DNA of 64,000 nt from Blastococcus sp. URHD0036 (GCF_000701365.1 NZ_JNIK01000016.1:186001-250000), one strand, 5' to 3'; positions 18,451 to 28,777 are shown, numbered from the stretch's first letter. Numbers and translations: made by a program. The notes: a model not told the origin generated them from the letters alone.

Positions 18451-19218
18451 GTGCGCGCCGAACTCGACGAGCGGTTCCCGGGGGACGCCCTCGACCCCGG
18501 CGTGTGGTTCCCGTACTACCTGCCGCACTGGAGCTCGCGGGCCGGCTCGGCGGCGACCTGGCAGGTGCGCGACGGGGAGCTGCACCTGACGATCCCGGCC
18601 GACCAGCCGACGTGGTGTCCCGACCTGCACGAGGAGCCGCTGCGGGTCTCCTGCCTGCAGACGGGGAGCCTCGCCGGACCGCTCGGGAGCCCGCGTGGCC
18701 AGCAGCCCTTCACCGAGGGGCTCGTCGTCCGCGAGGAGCAGCCGGACTTCCGCGGCTACACACCCACGTACGGGCACGTCGCGGTGACGATGCGCGCCAC
18801 CGTGACCGCCCGGTCGATGGTCGCGTTCTGGCTCTCGGGGATCGAGGACGAGCCCGAGCACTCCGGCGAGATCTGCGTCGCGGAGGTCTTCGGGGACACG
18901 GTGTCCGACGGGACGGCGGCGGTCGGGATGGGCCTGCACCGCTTCCGCGACCCCCGCCTCGGCGAGGACTTCGCCGCGGAGCGGCTGGCCCTCGACGTGA
19001 GCCGGGACCACACGTACGCCGTCGACTGGGCGCCGGGCTCGCTGGTCTTCCGCGTCGACGGGGAGGTCGTCCGGCGGGTGGACCAGGCCCCCGACTACCC
19101 GGCGCAGCTGATGCTCGGGGTCTTCGACTTCCCGTCCCGGGCACCGGCCGGGGAGACCGGGACCCCGGTACCCGAGCTGGTCGTCTCCTCGGTGGTGGGC
19201 CGGCCACTGCCCGGCTGA
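18451..19218 (+). CDS. Glycoside hydrolase family 16-like protein
   Basis: A 255-residue jelly-roll type protein without a signal peptide. Order of motifs follows GH16: an N-terminal YYLPHWSS, a central GEICVAEVFGD segment and a late YAVDWAPGSLVFRVDGEVVR, which is the usual GH16 strand pair. The catalytic consensus ExDxxE reads E-I-C-V-A-E here: both Glu are kept but the middle Asp is Cys. Activity is thus doubtful. Without an export signal it may act in the cytoplasm or be non-enzymatic. It appears to have its own promoter, 32 bases after the SDR stop. Confidence 0.7.
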   Translation: MRAELDERFPGDALDPGVWFPYYLPHWSSRAGSAATWQVRDGELHLTIPADQPTWCPDLHEEPLRVSCLQTGSLAGPLGSPRGQQPFTEGLVVREEQPDFRGYTPTYGHVAVTMRATVTARSMVAFWLSGIEDEPEHSGEICVAEVFGDTVSDGTAAVGMGLHRFRDPRLGEDFAAERLALDVSRDHTYAVDWAPGSLVFRVDGEVVRRVDQAPDYPAQLMLGVFDFPSRAPAGETGTPVPELVVSSVVGRPLPG

Positions 19219-19222
19219 CCGG

Positions 19223-20116
19223 TCAGCGGGCGCCCTCGCCGCGCTGCACGACCGCGGAGATGCGGTCGACGACGTCCGGCCACAGCTCGCGCGGCAAGTC
19301 GTGCCCCATGCCCTCGACCACCCAGAGGTCGGCGCCGGGGATCGCGGCGGCGGTGGCGCGCCCACCGCTGACGTCGACGAGCGTGTCCTGCGCGCCGTGG
19401 ACCACCAGGGTGGGGACGGTGATCTCGCCGAGGTGCGCCGTCCGGTCGTCGGTCGTGAGGATCGCGGCCAGCTGGCGGGCGACCCCGGCGGGGTCGTAGG
19501 CCCGGTCGAAGGAGAGGCCGGCGCGCTCGCGCAGGGCCGCCTCGTCGAACTCGAAGCCGGGGGAGCCGATCACCCGGTAGGTGTCGACGGCGCGCTGCAG
19601 CGCCTCGTCGCGGCTCGTCGCCGGCGGCGCGAAGAGGACGCCGAGCGCCACCTCGGCCGGGCTCCCGACGCTGCGGTCGCCCGTCGTGGACATGATCGAC
19701 ACCAGGCTGCGCACCCGGTGCGGGTGCCGGATGGTCAGCGACTGGGCGATCATGCCGCCCATCGAGGCGCCGACGACGTGGGCGCTCTCCCAGCCGAGGG
19801 CGTCGAGCAGGCCCGCGGTGTCGTCGGCCATGTCGGCCAGCGAGTAGGGCGCGGTCCCGGCGCCGGCGAACAGGCTCATGACGTCCGGGGCGCCGGCGTC
19901 GTCCAGGTGCGTCGAGAGCCCGATGTCGCGGTTGTCGAAGCGGACGACGTGGTGGCCCCGGTCGGCCAGGGCCCGGCAGAACCCGTCCGGCCAGCCGACC
20001 ATCTGCGTGGCCAGGCCCATGACCAGCAGCAGGGGGGTGTCGCCGGGCGAGCCGAAGCTCTCGTAGGCGAGCTCGACGTCCCCGACGGTGGTGCGCTGCA
20101 CCTCGCTGTGCTCCAT
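19223..20116 (-). CDS. Alpha/beta hydrolase
   Basis: A 297-residue alpha/beta hydrolase with oxyanion segment LLLVMGLATQMVGWP, nucleophile elbow VVGASMGGMIAQ (Ser in GASMGG), acid in VHGAQDTLVDV and base His in VEGMGHDLP. The sequence type matches the large actinobacterial group annotated as hydrolases close to aclacinomycin methylesterase RdmC; the substrate is unknown. The ATG at 20116 is seven bases after a TAGCGT box, so it is probably leaderless. It converges on the GH16-like gene with a four-base gap. Confidence 0.88.
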   Translation of the reverse strand: MEHSEVQRTTVGDVELAYESFGSPGDTPLLLVMGLATQMVGWPDGFCRALADRGHHVVRFDNRDIGLSTHLDDAGAPDVMSLFAGAGTAPYSLADMADDTAGLLDALGWESAHVVGASMGGMIAQSLTIRHPHRVRSLVSIMSTTGDRSVGSPAEVALGVLFAPPATSRDEALQRAVDTYRVIGSPGFEFDEAALRERAGLSFDRAYDPAGVARQLAAILTTDDRTAHLGEITVPTLVVHGAQDTLVDVSGGRATAAAIPGADLWVVEGMGHDLPRELWPDVVDRISAVVQRGEGAR

Positions 20117-20123
20117 GACCGGG

Positions 20124-20129
20124 ACGCTA
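20124..20129 (-). promoter_or_regulatory. -10 box, probable leaderless start of the alpha/beta hydrolase
   Basis: On the minus strand TAGCGT lies seven bases before the ATG at 20116; no ribosome binding site. Confidence 0.5.
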
Positions 20130-20189
20130 ACCCGGGCCGATCCGCCCGGCGCGGAGACGGCCGGCGGTGCGAACAGCGGTGTCGTGAGG

Positions 20190-20261
20190 TGCCCCCGGCA
20201 GGATTCGAACCTGCGCCCCTGCCTCCGGAGGGCAGTGCTCTATCCCCTGAGCTACGGGGGC
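20190..20261 (-). tRNA. tRNA-Arg (anticodon CCG)
   Basis: The minus strand folds into a complete 72-base cloverleaf: acceptor GCCCCCG/CGGGGGC, D arm GCTCAGGGGATAGAGC, anticodon arm CTGCC-CTCCGGA-GGCAG and T arm GCAGG-TTCGAAT-CCTGC. The anticodon CCG reads CGG, one of the commonest Arg codons in this GC-rich genome. The 3' CCA is not encoded. It stands alone between the hydrolase and DUF305 genes. Confidence 0.96.
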
Positions 20262-20319
20262 TCGGGGCAGGACAGAAGTTACCAGCCCCGCTCCGGCCGT
20301 CCGACGGCGGTGCCTGCCG

Positions 20320-21030
20320 TCAGGGCGGCGGGAGCGGGGTCCCGCCCCGGGCGGTGAGCATGTCGGTCATCAGCTCCGTCTCGGCGGTCTGCGCCTCGAC
20401 GATGGAGCGGGCGAGGGAGCGGACGGCGTCCTCGTCCGCGTGCTCGGCCGCGTACTGCGCCATGCCCAGGCCGCCCTGGTGGTGGCGGATCATGAGCCGG
20501 AGGAACTCGACGTCGAACTCGGCGCCGGACAGCTGCCGCAGCTGCGCCAACTCCTCCTCGGTGGCCATCCCCGGCATGAGGGCTGCGCCCCCGGCGGCCG
20601 TTCCGTCCATGCCCTCCATGCCCGACATGTCATGGCCGGAGTGGCCTCCCATCCAGGACATCCGTTCGCCACCGGTCAGCGAGACGCCCCAGAGCGAGAG
20701 CCACCCCTGCATCCGGCCGGCCTGGTTGTTCTGCGTCTCGGCGATGTCGAAGGCCAGGCCGCGCACCTCGGGGTCGGTGCTCCGGTCCAGCGCCAGGTTG
20801 GCCATCTCGACGCCCTGGGTGTGGTGCAGGGCCATGTCGCGGCTGAAGCCGGCGTCCACCGACTCGGCGTCCGGTACCGACGCCTCGTCCCGGCCGATGC
20901 CGAGGGCCACCGCCAGCCCCCCGCCGAGCACGACCAGCGCGACGGCGATGACGGCGAGCAGGGCGGTGCGCAGCGGTCCGCGGCCCGTTCCGGTCGGTGT
21001 GGGGGTGTCCATGCCGGCGGCTCCGGTCAC
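20320..21030 (-). CDS. DUF305 family metal-associated membrane protein
   Basis: A 236-residue protein with an N-terminal membrane anchor and an outside ferritin-like DUF305 domain. The two family motifs are present, MALHHTQGVEMANLA and MIRHHQGGLGMAQYA. Between them lies a Met/His-rich stretch (WMGGHSGHDMSGMEGMDG), which suggests copper or silver binding. The GTG at 21030 overlaps the stop of the DUF3105 gene (GTGA), implying coupling; an ATG at 21013 is the alternative start. DUF3105 and DUF305 genes commonly pair in actinobacteria. The exact function is unknown; periplasmic metal handling is the most reasonable inference. Confidence 0.85.
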   Translation of the reverse strand: MTGAAGMDTPTPTGTGRGPLRTALLAVIAVALVVLGGGLAVALGIGRDEASVPDAESVDAGFSRDMALHHTQGVEMANLALDRSTDPEVRGLAFDIAETQNNQAGRMQGWLSLWGVSLTGGERMSWMGGHSGHDMSGMEGMDGTAAGGAALMPGMATEEELAQLRQLSGAEFDVEFLRLMIRHHQGGLGMAQYAAEHADEDAVRSLARSIVEAQTAETELMTDMLTARGGTPLPPP

Positions 21031-21866
21031 TCGGCCGGCGCCGTGGTGGAGCTCTCCGCGGCCGTGGGGGCGGCGCCGTCGGCCGGTGCCGCGGCGTCCT
21101 CGGACGCCAGTCGCGGAGCGGCGATGAAGTCGGGGTTCTCGCAGCTGGCGCCTGGCTCCGGCGTGAACTCGGAGTTGAGCGTCAGGAAGTCGGCGAACTC
21201 CTCCAGGCGCGGGTCGTCGGCGCTGTCGACCTTGAGCTGGTGACCCCAGGCCTGGATGCTCACCGGCGCGTCGAGGCCCTCGTAGGGCGACATCATCCGG
21301 CCGGCTCGCCCCTCGACGAGGTCGGCGAGGGTGGCGATGTCGTCGTCGGAGAGCGCGGCGGGGTCGTAGGTGATCCACACCGCGCCGTGCTCGAGGCTGT
21401 GGACGGCGTTCTCGTGCCGGATGTCGACGTCGTAGACGGTGCCGGTGCAGTCCGCCCAGCCCGGCGGCGGCTCGTGCGGACCGCCCACGGGGGGCGACTG
21501 CTCGTAGGTGACGGTCGCGGTCGTGTGGTCCTGGGACAGATCCGTGTAGGTCTGGACGCCGTCGATCTCGCTGACGGAGTCGATCGCGTTGGCGTCGGCC
21601 TCGCGCACCTTGAGGACGGCGTAGGTCAGCACGGCCCCGGCGAAGACGACGACCGCGATCGCGGCGGCGATGAGTCCCCACGGCCGCTGCGGGCTGACCA
21701 CGTTGGTCACCGGGCGGGTGCGACCGCCCTTGCCGGCGGGACCCTTCCCGCCGGAGGTGCGCGACCCGGCCGGACGGGAGCCGCTCGAGCCCCGGCCGGA
21801 CGACCCGGAGCTGCCGGACGCTCCGCGCGCGCTCCGGGGGTCTCCGGGCTTACCGTCCTTGGGCAC
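21027..21866 (-). CDS. DUF3105 domain membrane protein
   Basis: A 279-residue protein. The first 60 residues are Ser/Gly/Lys-rich and disordered, then one transmembrane helix (about 65-85) and the DUF3105 domain with its marks: CTGTVYDVDIRHENAVHSLEHGAVWITYDP. The His pairs in that region are typical. The tail is Ala/Thr-rich. The GTG at 21866 is chosen because GAGGAG lies five bases upstream; an in-frame ATG at 21899 is less well placed. It leads the operon with DUF305 and is divergent from argS. A TAGACT sequence about 75 bases upstream may be its -10 box. Confidence 0.85.
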   Translation of the reverse strand: MPKDGKPGDPRSARGASGSSGSSGRGSSGSRPAGSRTSGGKGPAGKGGRTRPVTNVVSPQRPWGLIAAAIAVVVFAGAVLTYAVLKVREADANAIDSVSEIDGVQTYTDLSQDHTTATVTYEQSPPVGGPHEPPPGWADCTGTVYDVDIRHENAVHSLEHGAVWITYDPAALSDDDIATLADLVEGRAGRMMSPYEGLDAPVSIQAWGHQLKVDSADDPRLEEFADFLTLNSEFTPEPGASCENPDFIAAPRLASEDAAAPADGAAPTAAESSTTAPAE

Positions 21867-22016
21867 AGCATCTCCTCGCTCGTCGGCGCGGGCCGACATC
21901 CCGCGGCCCGCGGGGGGAGCGCTCCGGCTCCTCCCGTCGATCGAGTCTAGGTCGGCTCCCTGGCAGGAGCCTGGAACCCGGACGAGACCTCGGCCGGGGC
22001 GCGGCGGCCTGCCCCG

Positions 22017-22022
22017 TACGAT
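22017..22022 (+). promoter_or_regulatory. -10 box, leaderless argS promoter
   Basis: TACGAT, then exactly six bases, then the argS GTG at 22029. There is no Shine-Dalgarno sequence, so transcription likely begins at the start codon. Confidence 0.55.
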
Positions 22023-22028
22023 CGCGCG

Positions 22029-23690
22029 GTGACACCCGAGCACTTGCGCGACCTCGTCCGGACCGCGGTCGGGGCGGCAGTCGAGCACGGCTCGCTCGCC
22101 GTCGACGTCCCCGACGACCTCGTCATCGAGCGGCCCCGGAACCCCGAGCACGGCGACTACGCCACCAACGTGGCGATGCGGCTGGCGAAGCCGGCCGGCC
22201 GCCCACCGCGTGAGGTCGCCGAGGTGGTCGCCGCGGAGCTGCGGGCCCTCGACGGCATCGACCGGGTCGACGTCGCCGGTCCGGGGTTCCTCAACATCAC
22301 CCTGGCCAAGGACGCGCTGGGGCAGATCGCCGTCCGCGCGGTCACCGCGGGGGAGGACTACGGGCGCACCGACACCCTCGCCGGGCAGCGGCTGAACCTG
22401 GAGTTCGTCTCGGCGAACCCGACCGGGCCGGTGCACATCGGCGGCACCCGGTGGGCCGCCGTCGGCGACGCGCTGGGCCGGCTGCTCACCGCCAGCGGCG
22501 CCGACGTCAGCCGGGAGTACTACTTCAACGACGCCGGCTCGCAGATCGACCGCTTCGCCCGCAGCCTGCAGGCCGCGGCGCTGGGGCAGCCCGTCCCGGA
22601 GGACGGCTACGCCGGGGACTACATCGGCGAGATCGCCGCGCAGGTGGTGGCCGCGGAGCCGGGCATCCTGGAGCTGCCCGCCGAGGAGCAGCAGGAGCGC
22701 TTCCGCGTCCGCGGCGTCGAGCTGATGTTCGCCGAGATCAAGCGCAGCCTGGCCGGCTTCGGCGTCGTCTTCGACACCTACTTCTCCGAGAAGACGCTGC
22801 ACGACAGCGGCGCGCTGGAGAAGGCGGTCGCGCGGCTGCGCCAGCAGGGGCACGTCTACGAGGCCGACGGCGCCGTGTGGCTCCGGACGACGGACTTCGC
22901 CGACGACAAGGACCGCGTCCTGGTGAAGAGCGACGGCGAGCCGACCTACTTCGCCGCGGACTGCGCCTACTACCTGGACAAGCGCGAGCGCGGCTTCGAC
23001 CGCGTCGTGATCATGCTGGGCGCCGACCACACCGGCTACGTCGGCCGGTACAAGGCGTTGGTCGCGGCCATGGGCGACGACCCGCAGACCAACCTCGAGA
23101 TCCTGATCGGCCAGCTGGTCAACCTCGTGCGCAACGGCGAGCCGGTGCGGATGAGCAAGCGGGCCGGCACGGTGGTCAACCTCGAGGACCTGGTCGACGC
23201 GATCGGCGCCGACGCGGCCCGGTACGCGCTGGCCCGCGCCTCGGTCGACCAGCAGATCGACCTCGATCTCGACGCCTGGACCCGGCAGACCAACGACAAC
23301 CCGGTCTTCTACGTGCAGTACGCGCACGCCCGCATCTCCTCGCTGCTGCGCAACGCCGCCGACCTGGGGCTGCACCTGGGCGAGGCGGCCGACGTCGAGA
23401 CCGCGGCGCTCGCCCACCCGCGGGAGGGCGACCTGCTCCGGGCGCTCGGCGAGTTCCCCCGGGTCGTCGCCTCGGCCGCGGAGCTGCGCGCCCCGCACCG
23501 GGTGGCCCGGTACCTCGAGGAGCTGGCCGGCACCTACCACCGGTTCTACGACGAGTGCCGGGTGCTGCCCCGGGGTGACGAGGAGGCGACCGCGCTGACC
23601 ACCGCCCGGCTGTGGCTGTGCGCGGCCACCGCCGTCGTCCTGCGCAACGGCCTGGCCGTGCTCGGCGTCTCCGCTCCGGAGCGGATGTGA
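22029..23690 (+). CDS. argS: Arginine-tRNA ligase
   Basis: A 553-residue class I synthetase charging tRNA-Arg. It has the N-terminal Arg-specific domain, the HIGH-type motif as [13 protein letters not shown], the KMSKS-type loop as RMSKRAGTV and the DALR anticodon-binding domain at the C-terminus ([18 protein letters not shown] onward). It heads the five-gene argS-lysA-hom-thrC-thrB operon; all but the last junction overlap by four bases, a layout long known in actinobacteria. Its stop overlaps the lysA GTG (GTGA). Confidence 0.97.
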   Translation: MTPEHLRDLVRTAVGAAVEHGSLAVDVPDDLVIERPRNPEHGDYATNVAMRLAKPAGRPPREVAEVVAAELRALDGIDRVDVAGPGFLNITLAKDALGQIAVRAVTAGEDYGRTDTLAGQRLNLEFVSANPTGPVHIGGTRWAAVGDALGRLLTASGADVSREYYFNDAGSQIDRFARSLQAAALGQPVPEDGYAGDYIGEIAAQVVAAEPGILELPAEEQQERFRVRGVELMFAEIKRSLAGFGVVFDTYFSEKTLHDSGALEKAVARLRQQGHVYEADGAVWLRTTDFADDKDRVLVKSDGEPTYFAADCAYYLDKRERGFDRVVIMLGADHTGYVGRYKALVAAMGDDPQTNLEILIGQLVNLVRNGEPVRMSKRAGTVVNLEDLVDAIGADAARYALARASVDQQIDLDLDAWTRQTNDNPVFYVQYAHARISSLLRNAADLGLHLGEAADVETAALAHPREGDLLRALGEFPRVVASAAELRAPHRVARYLEELAGTYHRFYDECRVLPRGDEEATALTTARLWLCAATAVVLRNGLAVLGVSAPERM

Positions 23691-25180
23691 GGGCGCACCC
23701 GGCCGGGCCGCTCCACGGCGCCTTCGAGATCGCGTCCGCCGTCGGTGCGCCGCCGGCCGACCTCGGCGCGCTCGACCCGCAGGTGTGGCCGCGCTCGGCG
23801 TCCCGCGTCGACGGCGAGCTGCACCTGGCCGGCCGCCCGGTGACCGAGCTGGCCCGCGAGCACGGCACGCCGCTGTTCGTCCTCGACGAGGCCGACTTCC
23901 GGGGCCGCGCCGCCGACTTCGCCACCGCCTTCAGCGACGCCGACGTCCACTACGCCTCGAAGGCGTTCCTGTGCGGGCAGGTCGCCCGCTGGATCGCCGA
24001 GGACGGGCTGCACCTGGACGCCTGCAGCGGCAACGAGCTCGCCGTCGCGCTGGCCGCCGGCTTCCCGGCTGAGCGGATCGCGCTGCACGGCAACAACAAG
24101 TCGCTGGTGGAGCTGCAGCTGGCGGTCGAGGCCGGCATCGGTCACGTCGTCGTCGACTCCTTCGACGAGATCGACCGGCTGGTCCCGCTGGCCGCCGCCC
24201 GGGTCGCCGCGGGCGGGTCGCCGGTGCCGGTGCTGATCCGCACCACGGTCGGCATCGAGGCACACACCCACGAGTTCATCGCCACGGCACACGAGGACCA
24301 GAAGTTCGGCTTCTCCCTCGCCACCGGGGACGCGCTCACCGCCGCGGTGCGGATCATCCGCGAGCCCGCGCTGCACCTGACCGGCCTGCACAGCCACATC
24401 GGCTCGCAGATCTTCGACACCGCCGGCTTCGAGGCCGCCGCGCACCGGGTGGTCGGCCTGATGGGCCAGATCGCCCAGGCGACCGGGCAGGTGCTCGGCG
24501 AGCTCAACCTCGGCGGCGGTTTCGGCATCGCCTACCTGCCCGACGACGACCCGGTGACCCCCGGGGACGTCGCCCGCCGGCTGCGCGCCGTCGTCGCGGC
24601 CGAGTGCGCGGCCCTGGACCTGCCGGTCCCGCGGCTGGCCGTGGAGCCCGGCCGGGCGATCGCCGGGCCCGGCACGGTGACGCTGTACGAGATCGGCACG
24701 ATCAAGCCGGTCCGGCTGGGTGCCGGCGGGACGTCGGGTGCCCCGGCGGTCCGCAACTACGTCTCGGTCGACGGCGGGATGAGCGACAACATCCGCACCG
24801 CCCTCTACGACGCCTCCTACACCTGCGTGCTGGCCAACCGGACCTCCACCGCGCCGCCGGCCCTGTGCCGGGTGGTGGGCAAGCACTGCGAGAGCGGCGA
24901 CGTGCTGGTCCGCGACCTCTGGCTGCCCTCGGACGTCGTTCCCGGTGACCTGCTCGCGGTGGCCGCGACCGGCGCCTACTGCTGGTCGATGGCGAGCAAC
25001 TACAACTACCTGCTCAAGCCCCCGGTGGTCGCCGTCCGGGACGGCGCCGCCACGGAGATCGTCCGGCGTCAGACACTGTCCGACGTGTTCGCCCTCGACG
25101 CCGTCCTCGCCGGGACACCCGCCCCCTCGCCGGCGATCGACCAGCCCGCTCCCGAGCACGCCGCGGGAGCCCGCTCGTGA
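23687..25180 (+). CDS. lysA: Diaminopimelate decarboxylase
   Basis: A 497-residue fold-type III PLP enzyme that decarboxylates meso-diaminopimelate to L-lysine, the last step of lysine synthesis. The PLP Lys lies in [28 protein letters not shown] and EPGRAIAGP bind cofactor or substrate, and [10 protein letters not shown] supplies the active-site Cys from the partner subunit. The N-terminal 40 residues before the barrel are longer than in E. coli but usual here. It starts at the GTG that overlaps the argS stop and ends in the GTGA that starts hom. Confidence 0.96.
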   Translation: MRAHPAGPLHGAFEIASAVGAPPADLGALDPQVWPRSASRVDGELHLAGRPVTELAREHGTPLFVLDEADFRGRAADFATAFSDADVHYASKAFLCGQVARWIAEDGLHLDACSGNELAVALAAGFPAERIALHGNNKSLVELQLAVEAGIGHVVVDSFDEIDRLVPLAAARVAAGGSPVPVLIRTTVGIEAHTHEFIATAHEDQKFGFSLATGDALTAAVRIIREPALHLTGLHSHIGSQIFDTAGFEAAAHRVVGLMGQIAQATGQVLGELNLGGGFGIAYLPDDDPVTPGDVARRLRAVVAAECAALDLPVPRLAVEPGRAIAGPGTVTLYEIGTIKPVRLGAGGTSGAPAVRNYVSVDGGMSDNIRTALYDASYTCVLANRTSTAPPALCRVVGKHCESGDVLVRDLWLPSDVVPGDLLAVAATGAYCWSMASNYNYLLKPPVVAVRDGAATEIVRRQTLSDVFALDAVLAGTPAPSPAIDQPAPEHAAGARS

Positions 25181-26481
25181 CGCGCCCGCTGCGGGTGGCC
25201 CTGCTCGGCTGCGGCACGGTCGGGGGGGCGGTGCTGCGGCTGCTCGACCAGCAGTCCGGTGACCTCGCCGCGCGCATCGGCCGGCCGGTCGAGGTCGCCG
25301 GGGTCGCCGTCCGCCGTCCCGACCGGCACCCCGAGGTGCCCGCCGGCCTGCTCACCACCGACGCGCACGCCCTGGTCACCCGGGACGACGTCGACCTCGT
25401 CGTCGAGGTGATCGGCGGCATCGAGCCGGCCCGCACGCTGATGCTGGCCGCGTTCGCCGCGGGGAAGTCGGTGGTCAGCGCGAACAAGGCGCTGCTGGCC
25501 GACGACGGCGTGGCGCTGCACGAGGCCGCGGCGAAGGCCGGCGTCGACCTCTACTACGAGGCCGCGGTCGCCGGGGCGATCCCGATGCTGCGCCCGCTGC
25601 GCGAGTCGCTGGCCGGTGACCAGCTGCGCCGGGTGGTCGGCATCGTCAACGGCACGACCAACTACATCCTGTCCCGGATGGCCGAGACCGGCGCCGGCTT
25701 CACCGAGGCCCTGGCCGAGGCCACCGACCTCGGGTACGCCGAGGCCGACCCCACCGCCGACGTCGACGGGTTCGACGCCGCCGCCAAGGCCGCGATCCTC
25801 GCCTCGCTGGCCTTCCACACCGCCGTGACCGCCGCCGACGTCTACCGCGAGGGCATCTCCGCGGTCACCGCCGTCGACGTCGCCCGGGCCGCGGAGATCG
25901 GCTGCACGGTCAAGCTCCTGGCGATCTGCGAGCGGGTGCCGGCACCCGAGGGCAGCGGCGAGCCGGACTCGGTTGCCGTCCGCGTGCACCCGGCGATGAT
26001 CCCGACGACGCATCCGCTGGCCGCCGTCGGCGGAGCGTTCAACGCCGTCTTCGTCGAGGCCGAGGCCGCCGGGGAGCTGATGTTCTACGGCCGTGGCGCC
26101 GGCGGTGAGCCGACCGCCAGCGCCGTGCTCGGCGACCTCGTGGCCGTGGCCCGCAACCGGGTCGCCGGCGTCGCCGGTCCCGGCATCACCACCTACGCGG
26201 GGCTGCCCGCGCGGCCGATCGCGGAGACGCCGACGCGGTACCACGTGAGCCTCGACGTGGCCGACCGGCCCGGCGTTCTGGCGACCGTGGCCCAGGAGTT
26301 CGCCCGGCACGGGGTGAGCATCGCGACCGTGCGCCAGGACGGCCACGGCGACGCCGCGACGCTGGTCATCGTCACCCACAGCGCGCCCGACGCGGCGCTG
26401 TCGACGACGGTGACCGCGCTGCGCGAGATGCCCGCGGTCCGCGGGGTCACCAGCGTGCTTCGAGTGGAGGGGCTGTCATGA
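25177..26481 (+). CDS. hom: Homoserine dehydrogenase
   Basis: A 434-residue enzyme reducing aspartate semialdehyde to homoserine, the branch point toward threonine and methionine. It has the Rossmann motif [12 protein letters not shown], the NGTTNYILS catalytic segment, the conserved [16 protein letters not shown] region and a C-terminal ACT domain ([15 protein letters not shown] onward), which in relatives senses threonine for feedback inhibition. GTGA overlap with lysA and ATGA overlap with thrC show tight coupling. Confidence 0.97.
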   Translation: MTRPLRVALLGCGTVGGAVLRLLDQQSGDLAARIGRPVEVAGVAVRRPDRHPEVPAGLLTTDAHALVTRDDVDLVVEVIGGIEPARTLMLAAFAAGKSVVSANKALLADDGVALHEAAAKAGVDLYYEAAVAGAIPMLRPLRESLAGDQLRRVVGIVNGTTNYILSRMAETGAGFTEALAEATDLGYAEADPTADVDGFDAAAKAAILASLAFHTAVTAADVYREGISAVTAVDVARAAEIGCTVKLLAICERVPAPEGSGEPDSVAVRVHPAMIPTTHPLAAVGGAFNAVFVEAEAAGELMFYGRGAGGEPTASAVLGDLVAVARNRVAGVAGPGITTYAGLPARPIAETPTRYHVSLDVADRPGVLATVAQEFARHGVSIATVRQDGHGDAATLVIVTHSAPDAALSTTVTALREMPAVRGVTSVLRVEGLS

Positions 26482-27557
26482 CCGGAACGCTGCGCGGGGC
26501 CGTGTCGCCGCACTGGCCGGGGCTCATCGAGGCCTACCGCTCCCGGCTCCCGGTCAGCGACAGCACGCCGGTGGTGACCCTGCAGGAGGGGGCGACCCCG
26601 CTGGTGCCGGCCGTCGAGATCTCCCGGCGCACCGGCTGCGAGGTGTACCTGAAGGTCGAGGGGGCCAACCCCACCGGGTCCTTCAAGGACCGCGGGATGA
26701 CGATGGCCATCACCAAGGCCAAGGAGGAGGGCGCGCAGGCGGTCATCTGCGCCTCCACCGGCAACACCAGCGCGAGCGCGGCCGCCTACGCCGCGCGCGC
26801 GGGGCTCACCTGCGCCGTCCTGGTCCCGACCGGGAAGATCGCCATGGGCAAGCTGGCCCAGGCGCTGGTGCACGGCGCCAAGCTGCTGCAGGTCGACGGC
26901 AACTTCGACGACTGCCTCGCGCTGGCCAGCAAGCTCGCCATCGACTACCCGGTCAGCCTGGTCAACAGCGTCAACCAGTACCGGATCGAGGGGCAGAAGA
27001 CCGCGTCGTTCGAGATCGTCGACGTCCTCGGCGACGCCCCGGACATCCACTGCCTGCCGGTCGGTAACGCCGGCAACATCACCGCCTACTGGCAGGGGTA
27101 CCGCGAGTACGCCGCCGACGGGATCGCGACCCGCACCCCGCGGATGTGGGGCTTCCAGGCGGCCGGCTCGGCACCGATCGTCGACGGCGCCGTGGTGGAG
27201 CACCCGCAGACCATCGCGACGGCGATCCGCATCGGCAACCCCGCCTCGTGGACCAAGGCGCTGACCGCCCGCGACGAGTCCGGCGGCCGCATCGACGCCG
27301 TCACCGATCGGGAGATCCTGGCCGCCTACCGGCTGGTCGCCCGTACCGAGGCCGTCTTCGTCGAGCCGGCCTCGGCCGCCTCGGTCGCGGGGCTGCTCAA
27401 GGTCGCGGCGGCCGGTGAGCTGGAGCCGGGCCAGCGGGTGGTCTGCACGGTCACCGGCAACGGGCTCAAGGACCCGGAGTGGGCGATCTCCGGCGCGCCC
27501 GCGCCGGTCACGATCCCCGTGGACGCGACCGCTGCGGCCGCGCAGCTCGGCCTGTGA
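26478..27557 (+). CDS. thrC: Threonine synthase
   Basis: A 359-residue fold-type II PLP enzyme converting O-phosphohomoserine to threonine. The PLP Lys is in [11 protein letters not shown], the phosphate-binding Gly loop in PVGNAGNI, and [15 protein letters not shown] matches the family. Length fits the short bacterial type found in actinobacteria. The ATG overlaps the hom stop (ATGA); thrB follows 19 bases downstream. Confidence 0.97.
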   Translation: MTGTLRGAVSPHWPGLIEAYRSRLPVSDSTPVVTLQEGATPLVPAVEISRRTGCEVYLKVEGANPTGSFKDRGMTMAITKAKEEGAQAVICASTGNTSASAAAYAARAGLTCAVLVPTGKIAMGKLAQALVHGAKLLQVDGNFDDCLALASKLAIDYPVSLVNSVNQYRIEGQKTASFEIVDVLGDAPDIHCLPVGNAGNITAYWQGYREYAADGIATRTPRMWGFQAAGSAPIVDGAVVEHPQTIATAIRIGNPASWTKALTARDESGGRIDAVTDREILAAYRLVARTEAVFVEPASAASVAGLLKVAAAGELEPGQRVVCTVTGNGLKDPEWAISGAPAPVTIPVDATAAAAQLGL

Positions 27558-27576
27558 ACCGGTCGGGGAGCCGGCG

Positions 27577-28527
27577 GTGAGCGGGGCCCGCACCTCGGTG
27601 CGGATCCGCGTGCCGGCGACCAGTGCCAACCTCGGTCCGGCGTTCGACTGCGCCGGCCTGGCGCTGAGCTGCGCCGACGACCTGGACTTCACCGTCACCG
27701 ACGGTGGCCTGTCGGTGGAGATGACCGGCGAGGGCGCCGACGAGCTGCCCACCGACGAGTCGCACCTGGTGGTGCGGGCCTTCCGCGCCGCGTGCGACGA
27801 GCTCGGGTGGGCGCCCCCGGGGCTGCGGCTCGCCACGACGAACGCCATCCCGCAGGGCCGGGGGATGGGCTCGTCGGCCGCCGCCGTCGTCGGCGGGGTG
27901 TTCGGTGCCTGGGCGCTGTGCCCCGACGTGGGCGCGATCGACCTGGGCGCCGTCCTGCGCCTGGCGGACCGGTTCGAGGGGCACGCCGACAACGTCGCCG
28001 CCTGCCTGCACGGCGGGGTCACCCTGGTCTGGGCGGGCGACGACGGCCCGGTGGCCGAGCGGCTCGACGTCGACCCGCGGATCCAGCCGCTGCTCCTCGT
28101 GCCCGGGAGCACGCTGTCGACCACCGCCGCCCGCGGGCTGCTGCCCGAACTGGTGCCGCACGGCGACGCGTCGTTCAACGCCGGCCGCTCGGCTCTGCTC
28201 GTCGCCGCGCTCACCTGGGACCCCGGCCTGCTCCTGCCCGCCACCGAGGACCGGCTGCACCAGCGGCAGCGCGCCGCGGCCATGCCCGACAGCCTGGCCC
28301 TGGTCGAGCGGCTGCGCGCCGAGGGGCTGGCGGCCGTCGTCTCGGGGGCCGGGCCCAGCGTCCTGGTGCTCACCAGCCGGCAGCCCGGCGACGACCTCGT
28401 CGACTTCAGCGATGGCGCCGAGGTGCGCCGCGTCGCCGGCCTCGTCCCGACGGGCTGGCGGCTGCTGCCGCTGTCGGTCGACGGGACGGGGGCGCGGGTG
28501 CTGTCCGGGGCTCAGGTAACATCCTGA
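27577..28527 (+). CDS. thrB: Homoserine kinase
   Basis: A 316-residue GHMP kinase phosphorylating homoserine, the substrate supplier for ThrC. The three family motifs are clear: VRVPATSANLGPAFDCAG-like N-terminus, PQGRGMGSSAAAVVGG phosphate loop and VVSGAGPSVLVL near the end. The GTG at 27577 has a GGGAG upstream and starts directly before motif 1. It ends the amino-acid operon; the rho promoter lies about 30 bases after its stop. Confidence 0.96.
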   Translation: MSGARTSVRIRVPATSANLGPAFDCAGLALSCADDLDFTVTDGGLSVEMTGEGADELPTDESHLVVRAFRAACDELGWAPPGLRLATTNAIPQGRGMGSSAAAVVGGVFGAWALCPDVGAIDLGAVLRLADRFEGHADNVAACLHGGVTLVWAGDDGPVAERLDVDPRIQPLLLVPGSTLSTTAARGLLPELVPHGDASFNAGRSALLVAALTWDPGLLLPATEDRLHQRQRAAAMPDSLALVERLRAEGLAAVVSGAGPSVLVLTSRQPGDDLVDFSDGAEVRRVAGLVPTGWRLLPLSVDGTGARVLSGAQVTS

Positions 28528-28557
28528 TGACGAGGAACAGGCCGGGAACGACCGGTG

Positions 28558-28586
28558 TTGTCCTGCCCGTGAGCTGCATCTAGGCT
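28558..28586 (+). promoter_or_regulatory. Housekeeping promoter of rho
   Basis: TTGTCC (28558-28563) and TAGGCT (28581-28586) are separated by exactly 17 bases, close to the actinobacterial primary sigma consensus. Transcription should begin near 28593, giving a leader of about 185 bases ahead of rho. The leader starts with a small GCCCC-AGT-GGGGC hairpin (28599-28611). Such a long leader would allow Rho autoregulation, known for rho genes in other bacteria. Confidence 0.65.
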
Positions 28587-28777
28587 CATGGTGTAGCCGC
28601 CCCAGTGGGGCAGGCCTCGCCGCGGGGCGTTGCAGACGAGAGTCCATCGCCGCAGATCCCGCCCCGCACCCATCGGACCCCTCCTTCGTGTCGACCCCGG
28701 AAAAAGACCGGACGGCAGGCGGAGTGGGTCATCCCCTGTGCCGGTAGGCGCAGGTCACCGCAGGGAAGGACCTGTAC

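Noticed and set aside
20262-20319. Search for an integrated element at the tRNA-Arg 3' end
   Set aside because: No integrase, repeat of the tRNA end or change in base composition is seen on either side.
28515-28525. GGTAAC half-site near the end of thrB as a fourth operator copy
   Set aside because: The matching left arm is absent and it lies inside coding sequence.
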